Assembly: GCA_011319805.1 (NCBI GenBank)
Contig: SJRY01000217.1
Location: forward strand, 1 to 64,000
Length of the DNA stretch: 64,000 nt
Reading direction: 5' to 3'
Source of the DNA: Macrocybe gigantea
Lineage: Eukaryota; Basidiomycota; Agaricomycetes; Agaricales; Callistosporiaceae
Below the pieces are notes generated by a model. The model ran no database searches and was not told the origin of the DNA. It saw only the letters and a program-made list of their open reading frames with translations. The translations under genes were made by a program, and so were the position numbers. Numbering within the stretch: position 1 is the stretch's first letter; every line of letters starts with the position of its first letter. Below are positions 28,981 to 39,899 of this stretch, one piece after another.

Positions 28981-29584
28981 GGAGGACTGAGGCTACGCAG
29001 TCGATATTGTAAGTGAGATTAAACAAAGAGATCAGGTCTATCGCACCTCATCGAACAGTCAATGCGTCCAAAGAACCGGGCTTCAAATATGCCTAGCTGA
29101 GGCGGAACGTATTACGACGCGAAATGAAAGCGCGCAAAACAGCAATGCACATCACGTGATATTGACGCCAATCACGATTTGGTCCTATTTGGATGGCCGG
29201 GCCTCATAAAAGCGAGCACGAAATTTTTCTATCACTTGCCGATTTACTTCTCAATGATACCATGAACACACATTTTTTCGTTCTGCAATGCCTCATTCAA
29301 TCTTTTCGATACATTCAACGCTTCCTTCAACATTTGCGGCCCTTTTCTGCCCGAGCAGTGCTACTTACGCCATGCTGTCTCGGTTCTGGTGATGGGCCTA
29401 CAAAATCGTAACCAACCGCCTAATCAACAGTTGGTGGGCATCATAGGACTAATGGATTTCTGTATGGGTGGAGTTCATTTCCTGTATATCTCCCTACATG
29501 TCTTCCCAATGACTACTTTTCATTAAATGTATGCATTGACGATGTATCTACTATCTATTCCAATTGGAAACATTTGATGCTCAC
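28981..29584. other. intergenic: TEL1 promoter / CYS4 3' flank
   Basis: About 600 bp without a supported gene. Both neighbours are on the minus strand, so the TEL1 promoter and the CYS4 3' UTR are here. Confidence 0.5.
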
Positions 29585-31149
29585 TTAAGATTTGGAATCG
29601 CCAATGCTTGAATTCGGTTTGTCTTTCTGGATAGCTTCGGCGATCATTTCCGCAAGTGGGGAATGAGTTCCCTTCATCGCCATATTCAGGAACCAAGGTT
29701 TGCTCATGTAGTTGCGGATGCTGGAACGGATGTTGGATTGATGAACACCCGAACATAGAACAGACTTACCCATCAGGAAGGATAATGACAACATTCGAGC
29801 CCTCAGTGTCAGCCATTCTTTCACCAGGCTCACTCTTGAGCCATTTGACGGCACCGCTAAGGGCACTGCCACTGCTTCCGCCGACCAGTAGACCTTCGTG
29901 CCTCATCAATTCTTGGACGGCGCTGAAGGCTTCCTCATCAGATGTTTTAATCCAGAAGTCGACGACGCCGACATCGCGAGAAAGAACGTCCGGTACGAAA
30001 TCATAACCTATTCCCTCCACGACATATTGCTTCCCAGCGTCGTTGGCGTTTAGCTCCTTCGGAAGAGCGAGAATACTTCCCCTCTGAAGGTTGTTTTATG
30101 AACAGAAAGAATTGATAGGGCTATTTGCCACTTACTGGGTCGACACCGACAACGATGCAATCTTTGTTATGCGTCTTTTTGATTGCGCGAGAAATGCCAG
30201 TAATAGTCCCGCCTGTGCCAGCCCCAGCGACAATGACGTCCACTTTTCCTGACGATGGTTTCAAAGGCGTCGCAGGCGTCGACACAATGGCCTCTATAAT
30301 CTCAGGCCCTGTTGTATGTTCATGGGCCAATGGATTATAGGCCTAGAAAGCCAACTCGGAGGATCAGCCCGACTAAAAACAATATATCAACGATAGCGAC
30401 TTACGTTTCGATATTGATCAAGGATGATGGCATTAGGTATTTCCCTCTGCAATTTGCGCGCAACGCCTTGAGTCGTTAAGGAATTCAGCCACGAGAGTAG
30501 CGGGAAGGAGAGGTGGGCTCTACCTATGTGGCTGTCGGGGAATCCCATGCAGCTTCGCTGGGTGTCCGGACAACTTCGGCACCGAGTGCTCTCAGAGCAG
30601 CTTCTTTCTCCTGCATTGCAGCCAAATTCAGACGCCAAAGATCAAACGCAATATTGGCGTGTGCCATTCAACGTACCATGGACATCTTATTAGGCATGGT
30701 TATAATCACTGAATACCCCTTATCTACAGTATTCAGCAAGAGTTCTACAAGCAAGGAGGGTCACATACCTTGATCGCACACGCCATGGCTAGACCAATGC
30801 CTGGATGAATCAAAAGGTCTCAGAAACGCACGGCGACATGAGGCCGAACACCGAACCTGTGTTCCCAGATGTAGGCTCGATGACGACGCTCTTGCCCGGA
30901 ATCAGTCTCCCCTCCTTCTCCGCTGCCTCCACCATAGCTTTCGCTATTCTGTCCTTCACTGAGCCACCGACCGACATGAATTCTACCTTCCAACTGTGGC
31001 AAAATGTCACCAAAATGGACTCGTCTTAATCTGACTAAGGACTTACGAAGATTGCATTTCAGCCCGTGCAGTTTAGCCACTTGGTCCAGCCGGATGAGGG
31101 GCGTGTGTCCGACTGCGTCGAGTGCATTATGGAGCACGAAGGAAGGCAT
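29585..31149 (-). CDS. CYS4: Cystathionine beta-synthase (PLP enzyme), catalytic core only
   Basis: Condenses serine and homocysteine to cystathionine in cytosolic transsulfuration. The start [20 protein letters not shown] at 31149 is chosen because it fits the yeast-type N-terminus without a heme domain. Motifs: [14 protein letters not shown] (Schiff-base Lys), [22 protein letters not shown] (phosphate loop), [10 protein letters not shown] and [11 protein letters not shown]. Several introns; the frame after the first one (near 31040) is out by one base at a short T run. The protein ends with [13 protein letters not shown] and about 30 further residues. The tandem CBS (Bateman) domains that give S-adenosylmethionine control in yeast and animals are not encoded before the stop at 29585-29587. 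An O-acetylserine/cysteine-synthase paralogue is the alternative, but spacing and motifs fit CBS. Confidence 0.85.
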
Positions 31150-31394
31150 GATTCCGACAGGTTGGTATTTGTGTGCTGGTGGTGATCTGAGCAACCAAGC
31201 AACACGTCTGCCAATTATAATATACACCGTCTCGGGGACTACCGACGGACGGATCTTCATCGCCTCATCCACTTATCTACGGAGATGGCATTAGCCGACG
31301 AACATTCACCATCTGCCAATGGACTCTGGCTACACACATGGGCTTCCAGCGAGATTGAAATCAATCATGATATTAAATTTCAGAGAAATGTGCG

Positions 31395-31475
31395 GTCCCT
31401 GTCGATTAGGGGTTAAATCATCTCGTTGTGGTTGCTTGCTCCGAGAAGCCGGAAGTTCAAATCCTCCCAGGGACA
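31395..31475 (+). tRNA. tRNA-like gene, probable tRNA-His (GTG), with 9-nt intron
   Basis: A cloverleaf can be drawn by hand: acceptor GTCCCTG/CAGGGAC (7 bp), T8, D-stem GATT/AATC with GG in the loop, anticodon stem TCTCG/CGAGA, T-stem GGAAG/CCTCC (one A-C mismatch), T-loop TTCAAAT, discriminator A. The 16-nt anticodon loop equals a normal loop TTGTGGC interrupted after position 37 by 9 nt, the canonical intron site, giving anticodon GTG. Box B (AGTTCAAATCC) is good; box A is weak and the A11-T24 pair is unusual. T5 at 31500-31504 could stop Pol III. A tRNA-derived SINE or a decayed tRNA is the alternative. Confidence 0.55.
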
Positions 31476-31499
31476 GTGGGATCCTGATGATTTGATTCA

Positions 31500-31504
31500 T
31501 TTTT
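31500..31504 (+). terminator. Oligo-T Pol III terminator candidate
   Basis: T5 run 25 nt after the tRNA-like discriminator base, suitable for Pol III termination. Confidence 0.45.
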
Positions 31505-32523
31505 CTCCCCATGCAAAAGCAACACCCTCTAATTTGAATCTCATCTGCGATTGCCACCAGAGTACATAGTGTCAGTGTGGTTTCAACATATCTGTATACA
31601 ATGGCCAAGGTTTTCCCATCCATGTTGCCCACTCTATATGATTCTGAATGAGTCATCGGTATTTGGACAATCAAGATGCTGGCAGAGGTATGTTAATAAG
31701 CCTGTGGCGATGGGAAATAGTCAAAAGCCAAACACTCATGAGCATGGTCCTCTATGGACTGTAAGCCAGGAGAACAAGGTGCCCATCTGGTACAGGGTAA
31801 ATGTATTTATCTCAAACATGGCAGTGGGATGGAGTCCTATAATGATGTCAGAGGCATGATTGCCATGGTTGTGGGTTTGAAACTGGCCAATGGGTTTCTC
31901 CCAAAACTTGTATATGCAAAGCTGTGAATATAAATGCAGTCAGCATCTGACAATGCAGCTGCAGAGGCAGACCTCTAGAAATTCTCTTCGAATCTACTCA
32001 TGTAGTTCCCATGCATATTTCTTTTCGGATTTGATGTTCAGCATATAATATACTAGATGAAAAATTGTCAAAATAGAAATGTCAGCCTTTATACCATGAA
32101 AGTCAAACCTATTATTTGACAGATCGATAGGTTTTGGAAATTTATTGTAAACTAAGGACAGAGGTTTAGGCAGATTGTAAAGTGACTTTCCATCTGAATT
32201 GATAGTTATAGGTAGAGGTTCAGCATTTTCATAGCCCTCGAGAGGAGATGGCCACTGTGGCATTTCAAGGCATAGAATCTAGCTAGGTAATGTGCCTTCA
32301 TATATTGACAGTCAGTTATCTGGATAGGTCATTTATCCACCGTTAGGAGATGAAGCTTATTTATATAAACTTGAAATGGTAAATGGTATTTTGTAATAGA
32401 AGCTTGCAAGTTTTAACTTGATTAATAAAACAAGTACACTTAATAGAAGCTCGTAACAGGCCTTTACATGACAGTTGGAAGTGCCTGTTACATCTAATTG
32501 TAAAAAGTTGTCATCATTAGAAG
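31505..32523. repeat. AT-rich decayed sequence flanking the transposon block
   Basis: AT-rich, enriched in TG and CA, with short interrupted frames and no recognisable domain. It resembles the equally AT-rich sequence on the other side of the first chromovirus (38635-39556), so both are probably parts of one older degraded element. Identity not established. Confidence 0.4.
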
Positions 32524-32528
32524 ATGAC

Positions 32529-32721
32529 TGTAAGCCTGGCTTACAGCACTTGCACGACGAGGCCGACTGACCACTGGAGACTGATGTACTCACATGATCG
32601 CGTTGCTTACTCATACGACATGTACTATATATACTGCTAGCTATGATCGAGGAATCCAATCCCCCCTTTGTGACTGTTCTCCCCCGTTTCCTGTTAGTGT
32701 TGCATGCGATGTGTGCTTCCA
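32529..32721 (+). repeat. 5' LTR of element 1 (193 bp)
   Basis: Starts TGTAAGCCTGGCTTACA (an internal inverted repeat) and ends TGTGCTTCCA. Contains a TATA-like ACTATATATACTGC. Nearly identical to 38437-38629. Confidence 0.9.
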
Positions 32722-33041
32722 CTTTTTTTTGAACAGCTTCAACTCATGCTCCAGCGTGGACCTTGGTGGATTCCTCTCTTCCTTGTTCTCTTTTCTTTCC
32801 CAAGCTCTCCGAACGTCGTCCCTGTGCCTTTTTCACATACCCACGCCCACGCGCTTGTCCCTGAACATCCTCCAAACTGCCGCCAAAGGTAGAGCCCATC
32901 GCTAAAGTGAACGTCGACGCACGAGAACGTTCCACCGCACAAACACAGGCAGATAAGTCGTCACTACCTCCGTCTCGTTCTCATTCCTGTCCAGTTACTA
33001 GATCAACCACCGCCAAATCCCCCACGACCCGCTGAAGCCAA

Positions 33042-36000
33042 TTGGTGGATCTTGATACCTCTAGGTCTCAAAACAGTGCAGAGGGACGCCGCCACGGAAA
33101 CCCCACAGAGAAACGCGCATATAGCCCAAGAGCAGGCGCATATAGCCAGTCACAGATCGTAGAAACACCTCAGAAGGGAATGCAAAGAGCTTCCTCCCCC
33201 CTGACACCTGTCTATGAGCTCAACCCCAAAGCACGTCGATCAGGTATGAGTCCTTCAATTTCTCTTACCCTGCGTCCCCAGTTCCCAGTGACCAAGTCAC
33301 TGACATTCCCCGTCGCCCCAGTTGCCAGTTCCCCCAGTAAACACCCCTTGATCGAAGAACTCCCCACGAAGAACTCCCCTGTACCTTCGTCGAGTCGTCC
33401 GTCTGATGTTAAGTCGACGAATGAGACCCAAACCGACCTCTCTCATCCCACTCCTCAGTCTCATACTACTCGGTCTGACTCAGACTCGGACTCCGACATC
33501 GAATCAGCCACCTCATTGATTGCTCATTACACCCGTATCGCCATGTCATCCAACCCCGGTTTCGCTGCAGTTGTTTTCCCTCTCGAGAAGCAGCCCCCGA
33601 AGTTGACCGAGGGTGAAATCTCAGCCAAAGTCATGTGGGAATTCGAAGATGCATGTGTTACGTTCTTCAAAACAAGGACGTGGACGAGGCAGACAAAGTT
33701 AAGAAGGTCCTTAACGCGTTCGGGGATACCCGTATCAAGGACTGGATCCACAACAATCGCACCCGCCTTACCGCACTCTCGTGGGACTCGTTTGTGGCAG
33801 AGTTCAGAAAAAAGTTTTTAATTAAGCACTGGGACCACCAACTTCGTCGGGAGGTCATGACCACGCAACCGAGCACAGACCAGACTTTCCACGACTATGC
33901 CAACAACGCCATCTCACTGAACTCGCTGCTCGGCACGAAGTCCTTGAGCGAGGACACGATGCGTATAGTGTTAGATGCGCACCTCCCACCAGATCTCGCC
34001 AGGAAATGCGATCACAACAAGGCGTTCGACGTCAAGGAGTTTGATGATTGGACCGATACCATGGAGACCCTGGATGATGACTACCGTGCCGAGCTCAAGA
34101 GGGCTCGAGATTTTGCCAGCAACGCCATGTGCATGTCGAAGAAGGCCAAAGTTGGTGAAGCATCCCGTTCTATGTCAGCCCCCTCCAGTTCTACCTCGAC
34201 CCCCGTTCCGCCCACCTCTGGCACTAGTGGGTTGGATGAGAAGATCCCACCATTGACGGAGGAGGAACGCCTCCTGCTAAGTCTCAACCGGGGTTGCTAC
34301 AAGTGTCGGAAGTTCTACGCTGGTCATTTCCACAAGGAGTGCACTTCACGAGTCGAGAGGCCATACGTTCCGCTGACTGTGATGATGGCACTCGAGGCCA
34401 AGGCCAAGTGGGAAGCTGCGAACGGTAAGGCTCCCAGAAAGTCCACCGCGGTCGCAGCAGTCAAAGAGGAACCCGAGGAGGTGGATGCGTCCATCGCCAG
34501 CCATGTCGGGGCAGTACTGCCATCTGCAGTCCTCGAAGCGGACTACAGTTTTGCAACAACAGAGTCGGAGGAGGTGAGCGCTCTGCTATCCGTTCCACAC
34601 CTTCTGTGGACCGCGAAGGTCCACGGAAGGGAGGAGTTTCCCAGTTGCATTTCCACTATGATTGACACCGACGCCCATGTAGTCCTGATTCGCCCGGAGG
34701 CCATCGAACGATTGGGCCTTGCCCATCAAAAGTTACGAAAAACACTGCCTATTTCTGTCACAATCGATGTCAAGTCTGATAAGAAAGTTGTTTCCCGTTT
34801 GTCTGAGTTCGTTTCACTTTCCATTATAACTGAGGATCTCGGTTGGGTAGCCAAGCCTGTAAAGGCAATCATCGCCCCTGGTTTATGTGTTGATGTACTT
34901 TTAGGTCTTCCTTTTATTTTGCACAACGGAATCGTTCTCAATGTAAAGAATCGCACTGCTATTGTAGAAGCCACGGGCCATGACTTGTTGAACCCGTCAT
35001 TGTATAATAAACACCATCTGTTCCGTTCCCTGTCCCCACACCAGATTCGTGTAGAAAAGAAAAAGAATTTCTTGTATCAGCGAAAACACGTAATGCCCCA
35101 GCTTTGCACGGTGGTAGAACGGCGCCGGCAACACTTGATATTGACAGGCACGATCGACGATGAATTACCACCTGACCCGGTCACAGCGGTGTGTGATCGC
35201 ATTGCGGCATTGGCAATATTGGCCGAGCATGAAGAGCGTGAAAAACGTCTGCAGAGTGAGTTCAAGGACATCTTTGAGGCACTACCACACGTACGGGAAC
35301 TCCCCACAGACACCGTCGTGCATATCACACTGAAGGATGCTTCGAAAATGATCGCAACGCGCTCCTATGCTTGTCCCCGGAAATACTGTGAGGCTTGGAA
35401 AATGTTGATATCGCAGCATCTGGAAGCCGGCTGCATTAGACCCTCAGATTCGCCCCACGCATCCCCTTCGTTCCTCATCCCCAAGGCTGACCCGACTGTT
35501 CTGCCACGTTGGGTCAACGACTATCGCCAACTGAACGAAAACTCAGTAGTGGACAGCCACTCGTTGCCTAGAATCGATGATATCTTGAACGATTGTGCCA
35601 AAGGAAAGATCTGGTCTACATTGGATATGACTAACTCATTCTTCCAGATGCGCATGCATCCAGACGATATTCTGTTGACAGCAGTTACGACCCCGTTTGG
35701 TTTGTACGAATGGGTGGTCATGCCTATGGGCTTCAAAAATGCTCCATCGATACACCAGAGACGCGTCACAGTGGCGCTGCGGGAATTCATCGGCAAGATT
35801 TGCCATGTATACCTAGACGACATTATCATCTGGTCAAACTCCCCGGAAGAGCACGAACGACATGTCCGATTGGTATTGGAGGCTCTTCGGCGAGCCTGCC
35901 TATATTGCAATCCTAAGAAGTCAAACTTCTTCCGGGAGCGTGTCAAGTTCCTGGGCCATTTCATCTCTCAGAATGGCATCGAGGCAGACCCGGGTAAGGT

Positions 36001-38368
36001 GGAATGAGTGCTGAACTGGCCTGTTCCTCGTTGCGCTCACGAAGTCCATGGTTTCTTGGGCCTCGTACGATACCTTGCAGTCTTTTTGCTGAAACTGTCG
36101 CCGCACCTCACTCAGCTTCATCGTCTCACAACCAAGGAAGCCCAGAAGTCTTTCCCTGAGTGGACGGCGAAGGACCAGATGGCGTTCGATAGCATCAAAC
36201 ACATGGTGACCGGCCGCGAGTGCTTGACAACAATCGATTATGATTCATTGGATACGAATAACATCTACGTTACTACAGACGTGAGCAACTTTGCCTCAGG
36301 TGGCATTCTTTCATTTGGACCATTGTGGGAGACAGCGCGGCCCGTGGCCTTCGACTCAACGACATTCAAGGGCGCGGAACTGAATTACCCTGTTCACGAG
36401 AAGGAGCTACTCGCTATCATCTGTGTGTTGAAGAAGTGGCGACCAGAACTGTTGGGGGTGCCGTTCCTGGTGTACACTGACCACAAGACCCTGTTGAATT
36501 TCCAGAACCAAAGAGAACTCTCACGACGACAGGCAAGATGGATGGAGTTCTTGTCGCAATATGATCTCCGGTTTGTATATATCAAGGGTAAGGACAACAC
36601 AGTGGCTGACGCACTATCCCGTATCCCCACCGTGGTGGCGTCCGACTCGGTGTCAGCTGACGTACTCGCTCATATGCCTTGGGCAATGGAGAGTAACATC
36701 GAAGGCATTGGGTGGCGCCAGTCGCCTGCATATTCGATGGTCCGGAGGTGTCGACTCGACTCTCTTCGAAGGCGCTAGCCAGGCTGGCTAACTCAGATCC
36801 CACCCCGTCCTCAGGCACGTTCACAGGTGACACCGTCGGTGCGCTACACGAACTGAAGATAGAAGACGACCTCCTCAAGAACATACGTACCGGTTACTCA
36901 TCGGACCCTGGTGTGCCAAGTTGCCAAGGGCGCAGAAAAGTCTCGACTCAGTCACTTCGCGAGATGGTCTCTGGTTCATCGGTGACCAGTTAGTCATACC
37001 TAGGGTCCCCAAACTGCGGGAACGTATCTTTCAGCTGGGCCACGACTTATTGGGACACTTTGGTTTCGACAAGATGTATGGGTCGTTGCGCAAGTCGTTC
37101 TACTGGCCTAACATGAGAAAGGATCTGGAAAGCGGTTACATCCCCAGCTGTGAGGAATGCCAGCGTAACAAGGACAGAATGAAGGCCGTTAACTCACCGT
37201 TGCACCCGTTATCCGTTCCTGGCGATCGTAGGTCATCCGTGACCATTGATTTCATAGGTCCCTTGCCTGAAGAAGACGGTTTCAACGGCATCCTGACAAT
37301 GACAGATCGGCTGGGAGCGGATATAAGGCTTGTCCCTTGCCGGATGGATATGAACGTGCCCAAGTTCACAATGCTGTTTTTCGATCACTGGTACTGTAAC
37401 AACAGGCTGCCTAGTAGCATTATTTCCGACCGAGATAAGCTATTCACATCTGGCTTCTGGTGTTCAGTGACGCAACTTGCAGGTGTATCCTTGAAGATGA
37501 GCTCAGCAAATCATCTGCAGACCGATGGTGCAAGCAAGCACACGAACAAAACAGTCAACCAGTTGCTGCGATACTATGTGGATCATTCCCAGAAGGGGTG
37601 GGTGGCCGCGCTGCCTCGCATCCGCTTCCAAATCATGAACACGATCAATCGGTCTACCGGTTTGTCGCCATTTCAACTGTACATTAGACGCTCACCATGC
37701 GTTATTCCCCATTGCACACCCAAGGCGAAGCTACAGTCGAGGAATACACCACGGATGGAAAGGATGCTGAAGCATTTCTTCAGTGAATGCAGATACTCAC
37801 AATGGATGCACAAGATCAATTACTTGCCGCCAAAATCAACCAGGCATCGACCCGAGTGCTGAAGGGCACAGAACAAATCTACGAAGTAGGATCCCGTGTA
37901 ATGCTGACTACAAAACACTGCCATAGGGAATACCGCAAGAAAGGCGAAGGACACGTCGCCAAGTTTATGCCCAGATTCGATGGACCTTACAAGATCGTAG
38001 AGGCATGGCCAGAACGATCGATTTACACACTGGATCTACCAAATTTGACTAATATCTTCCCTACCTTCCATGCTTCGGAGCTACGACCTTACCACGAGAA
38101 CGATGACGATGCTTTCCCTTCATGATGACATGAACGACCGGGGCCTATCATGATGGGAGATGGACAGGAGGAATGGCAGGTCAAAGAAATCCTTGACGAA
38201 CGAAAACGTGGCCACGGAGTGCAATACCTCATTCGATAGAAGGGATATGGACCGGAGGATGACAGTTGGCTGCCAGGGTGGGAGATGGAGGAGTGCGAGG
38301 CATTGAACGATTGGATCGCGAAGAAGAATTGGACTACGACACCGACCGCCCAACCTCCCCGCCGGTAG
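33042..38368 (+). pseudogene. gag-pol of chromovirus element 1 (disrupted)
   Basis: Start uncertain; the open frame begins near 33042. Gag (about 33200-34400) ends in the knuckle CYKC...GHFHKEC. The protease reads MIDTDAHVVLI, with Asp in place of the Gly of the D-T/S-G motif (34664-34684). RT has DYRQLNENSVVDSHSLPRID and YLDDIIIW (about 35810). RNase H has TTDVSNF and DHKTLLNF. Integrase has an HHCC finger (HDLLGHF, CEECQRNK) and Asp residues in TIDFIGPLP and SDRDKLF, but the third acidic residue is replaced: DGASKHTNK instead of DGASECTNK in element 2. The chromodomain (WQVKEILDERKRG onward) is interrupted by TAG at a conserved Trp (YLIR-stop-KGYG, 38236-38240). TGA at 36005-36007 also interrupts pol. 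A one-base slip at the A4 run 33669-33672 is probably a sequencing error. Confidence 0.85.
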
Positions 38369-38420
38369 CTTTTTCCCAACACATCGTTGGGGTTTTTGAT
38401 GCACCCGTGCGTTTCATCTT

Positions 38421-38436
38421 TTAGAGGAGGGAAGGG
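38421..38436 (+). other. Polypurine tract of element 1
   Basis: TTAGAGGAGGGAAGGG directly abuts the 3' LTR, the position of the plus-strand primer in LTR elements. Confidence 0.7.
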
Positions 38437-38629
38437 TGTAAGCCTGGCTTACAGCACTTGCACGATGAGGCCGACTGACCACTGGAGACTGATGTACTCA
38501 CGTGATCGCATTGCTTACTCATACGACATGCACTATATATACTGCTAGCTATGATTGAGGAATCCAATCCCCCCTTTGTGACTGTTCTCCCCCGTTCCCT
38601 GTTAGTGTTGCACATGACGTGTGCTTCCA
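38437..38629 (+). repeat. 3' LTR of element 1 (193 bp)
   Basis: Same length as the 5' LTR. About ten differences, all C/T or G/A, most where one copy or the inferred ancestor has CpG. Followed by target duplicate ATGAC. Confidence 0.9.
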
Positions 38630-39004
38630 ATGACATAATTGTAATGACAGTTGGAGAGTATGGTATATGTAGCAAACAGATGATTGCTTGGAGTCATATG
38701 ATGGATTAGATGGTGTCCCTTGAGTAAAAAAGAGCCTGGAATGTGTCGCAATTGATCAATGCATCTGTTGAGGTCTATTTGATGAAGTCCATGAACATTC
38801 ACCTGATAAGAGCCACAATGTGCTCAAGAATCACCAGGTTTTATGGTATATATATCGATTCTATGCAGATATTTTAGACAGCTTCATCATTCACACAATG
38901 TTCAGACTCCTTTTTCATTCCCATCTTGTCCAAATACTACCTGAAAATGTCAGAATTCCTCAGGTTCATCATCTTCTGCAGAAACAAACAGCATACAGTC
39001 CCTC

Positions 39005-39556
39005 ATGTTAACACAGATAAAGGGCATTCAGTATGCCACCTTTGCTCAGAGTGCACCAAACAAGTTACCTTCTCTTTCAGCCAGTGTGGTGGATCCTTTC
39101 ATTATGCATGAATTCTGTCACAGTTTAGATCACTATTTCAATAAGAAAGAAATTGACAATGATAGTGAAAAGATCAGTAAGGCCTTTATATGTTGCTGGA
39201 ACAGTTGCCAGATAGATTGGTTTAAAGGAAATCAGAAACAGCTCCTCTTGATGTCCTTTGAGGATTTCTTCAAGAAGTTCAAAACCACCTTCCTGGAGCC
39301 TGACTGGAAGGATAAAGTTTATGTGAAGCTTCAGGATAAAAAGATGCCACATAATGAGCATTTCCTCATATGGGCAACAGAATGCCAGAAACTGAATGGC
39401 TTGCTCAAAGGGACAGATTCTCATCTATTTGGTAAAGTGCTTATGAAGTTTTTAGATGCAAAGATGGTGCCAGACCTGAGAGCAGCCACTAAGAAGATTG
39501 CATGCAACAAAGGTTTTTTTGATTGGTTACATGCAGTCTATGATAAGGATGAGAAG
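39005..39556 (+). pseudogene. Old gypsy-type gag fragment, left half (split by element 2)
   Basis: An AT-rich frame with Ty3-gag-like sequence (MSFEDFFKKFKTTFLEPDW, MPHNEHFLIWATECQKLNG, DAKMVPDLRAATKK). It resembles the capsid region of elements 1 and 2, for example SWDSFVAEFRKKFLIKHW in element 1. It is cut by element 2 at the CTTGC target and resumes at 45411. Confidence 0.65.
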
Positions 39557-39561
39557 CTTGC

Positions 39562-39797
39562 TGTAAGCCCGTTGCGGAGCTTACATCAGCATCATGGTCA
39601 CATTGGCTGCATCCAGGTGGTGATGTCATCAGTTGATGGATATATATAGTGACCGAGGGGATTCCTGCCACTTCCCACTTCTTTCCGTTTTCCCTTCATC
39701 TTGTCTCTTCGCTACTTGCTCTCTCAAATACCATGCATTTGTCCTGTTCTCTCCATCCGTCTGAGTGTTGGAGTGCCATCAGGTGTACTCCCTTCCA
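39562..39797 (+). repeat. 5' LTR of element 2 (236 bp)
   Basis: Begins TGTAAGCCCG and ends CCCTTCCA. Contains the TATA-like GGATATATATAG. Followed by C-T8-GAAC, as in element 1. Confidence 0.9.
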
Positions 39798-39899
39798 CTT
39801 TTTTTTGAACTTCGACTTACGCGTATTCTACCCACACCCCGTCGAGCTGACCTCCTGCCCCCCTCAGTTCTGCCACGCTGAGTACTAGAGCTCGCTGTC

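Larger units (their letters stand above)
32529..38629 (+). mobile_element. Full-length Ty3/gypsy chromovirus, element 1
   Basis: A 6.1-kb LTR retrotransposon with two 193-bp LTRs (TG...CA) flanked by the 5-bp duplication ATGAC (32524-32528 and 38630-38634). Internal order: gag with a zinc-knuckle-like CYKCRKFYAGHF, protease, RT, RNase H, integrase, chromodomain. A polypurine tract (AGAGGAGGGAAGGG) lies just before the 3' LTR. Right after the 5' LTR is C-T8-GAAC, shared with element 2. LTRs differ at about ten sites, all transitions. The body has in-frame stops and lost catalytic residues, so it is a dead copy. Confidence 0.9.

Noticed and set aside
31994..32263. Minus-strand open frame of 89 codons in the AT-rich flank
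   Set aside because: No recognisable domain; sits in decayed repeat sequence.
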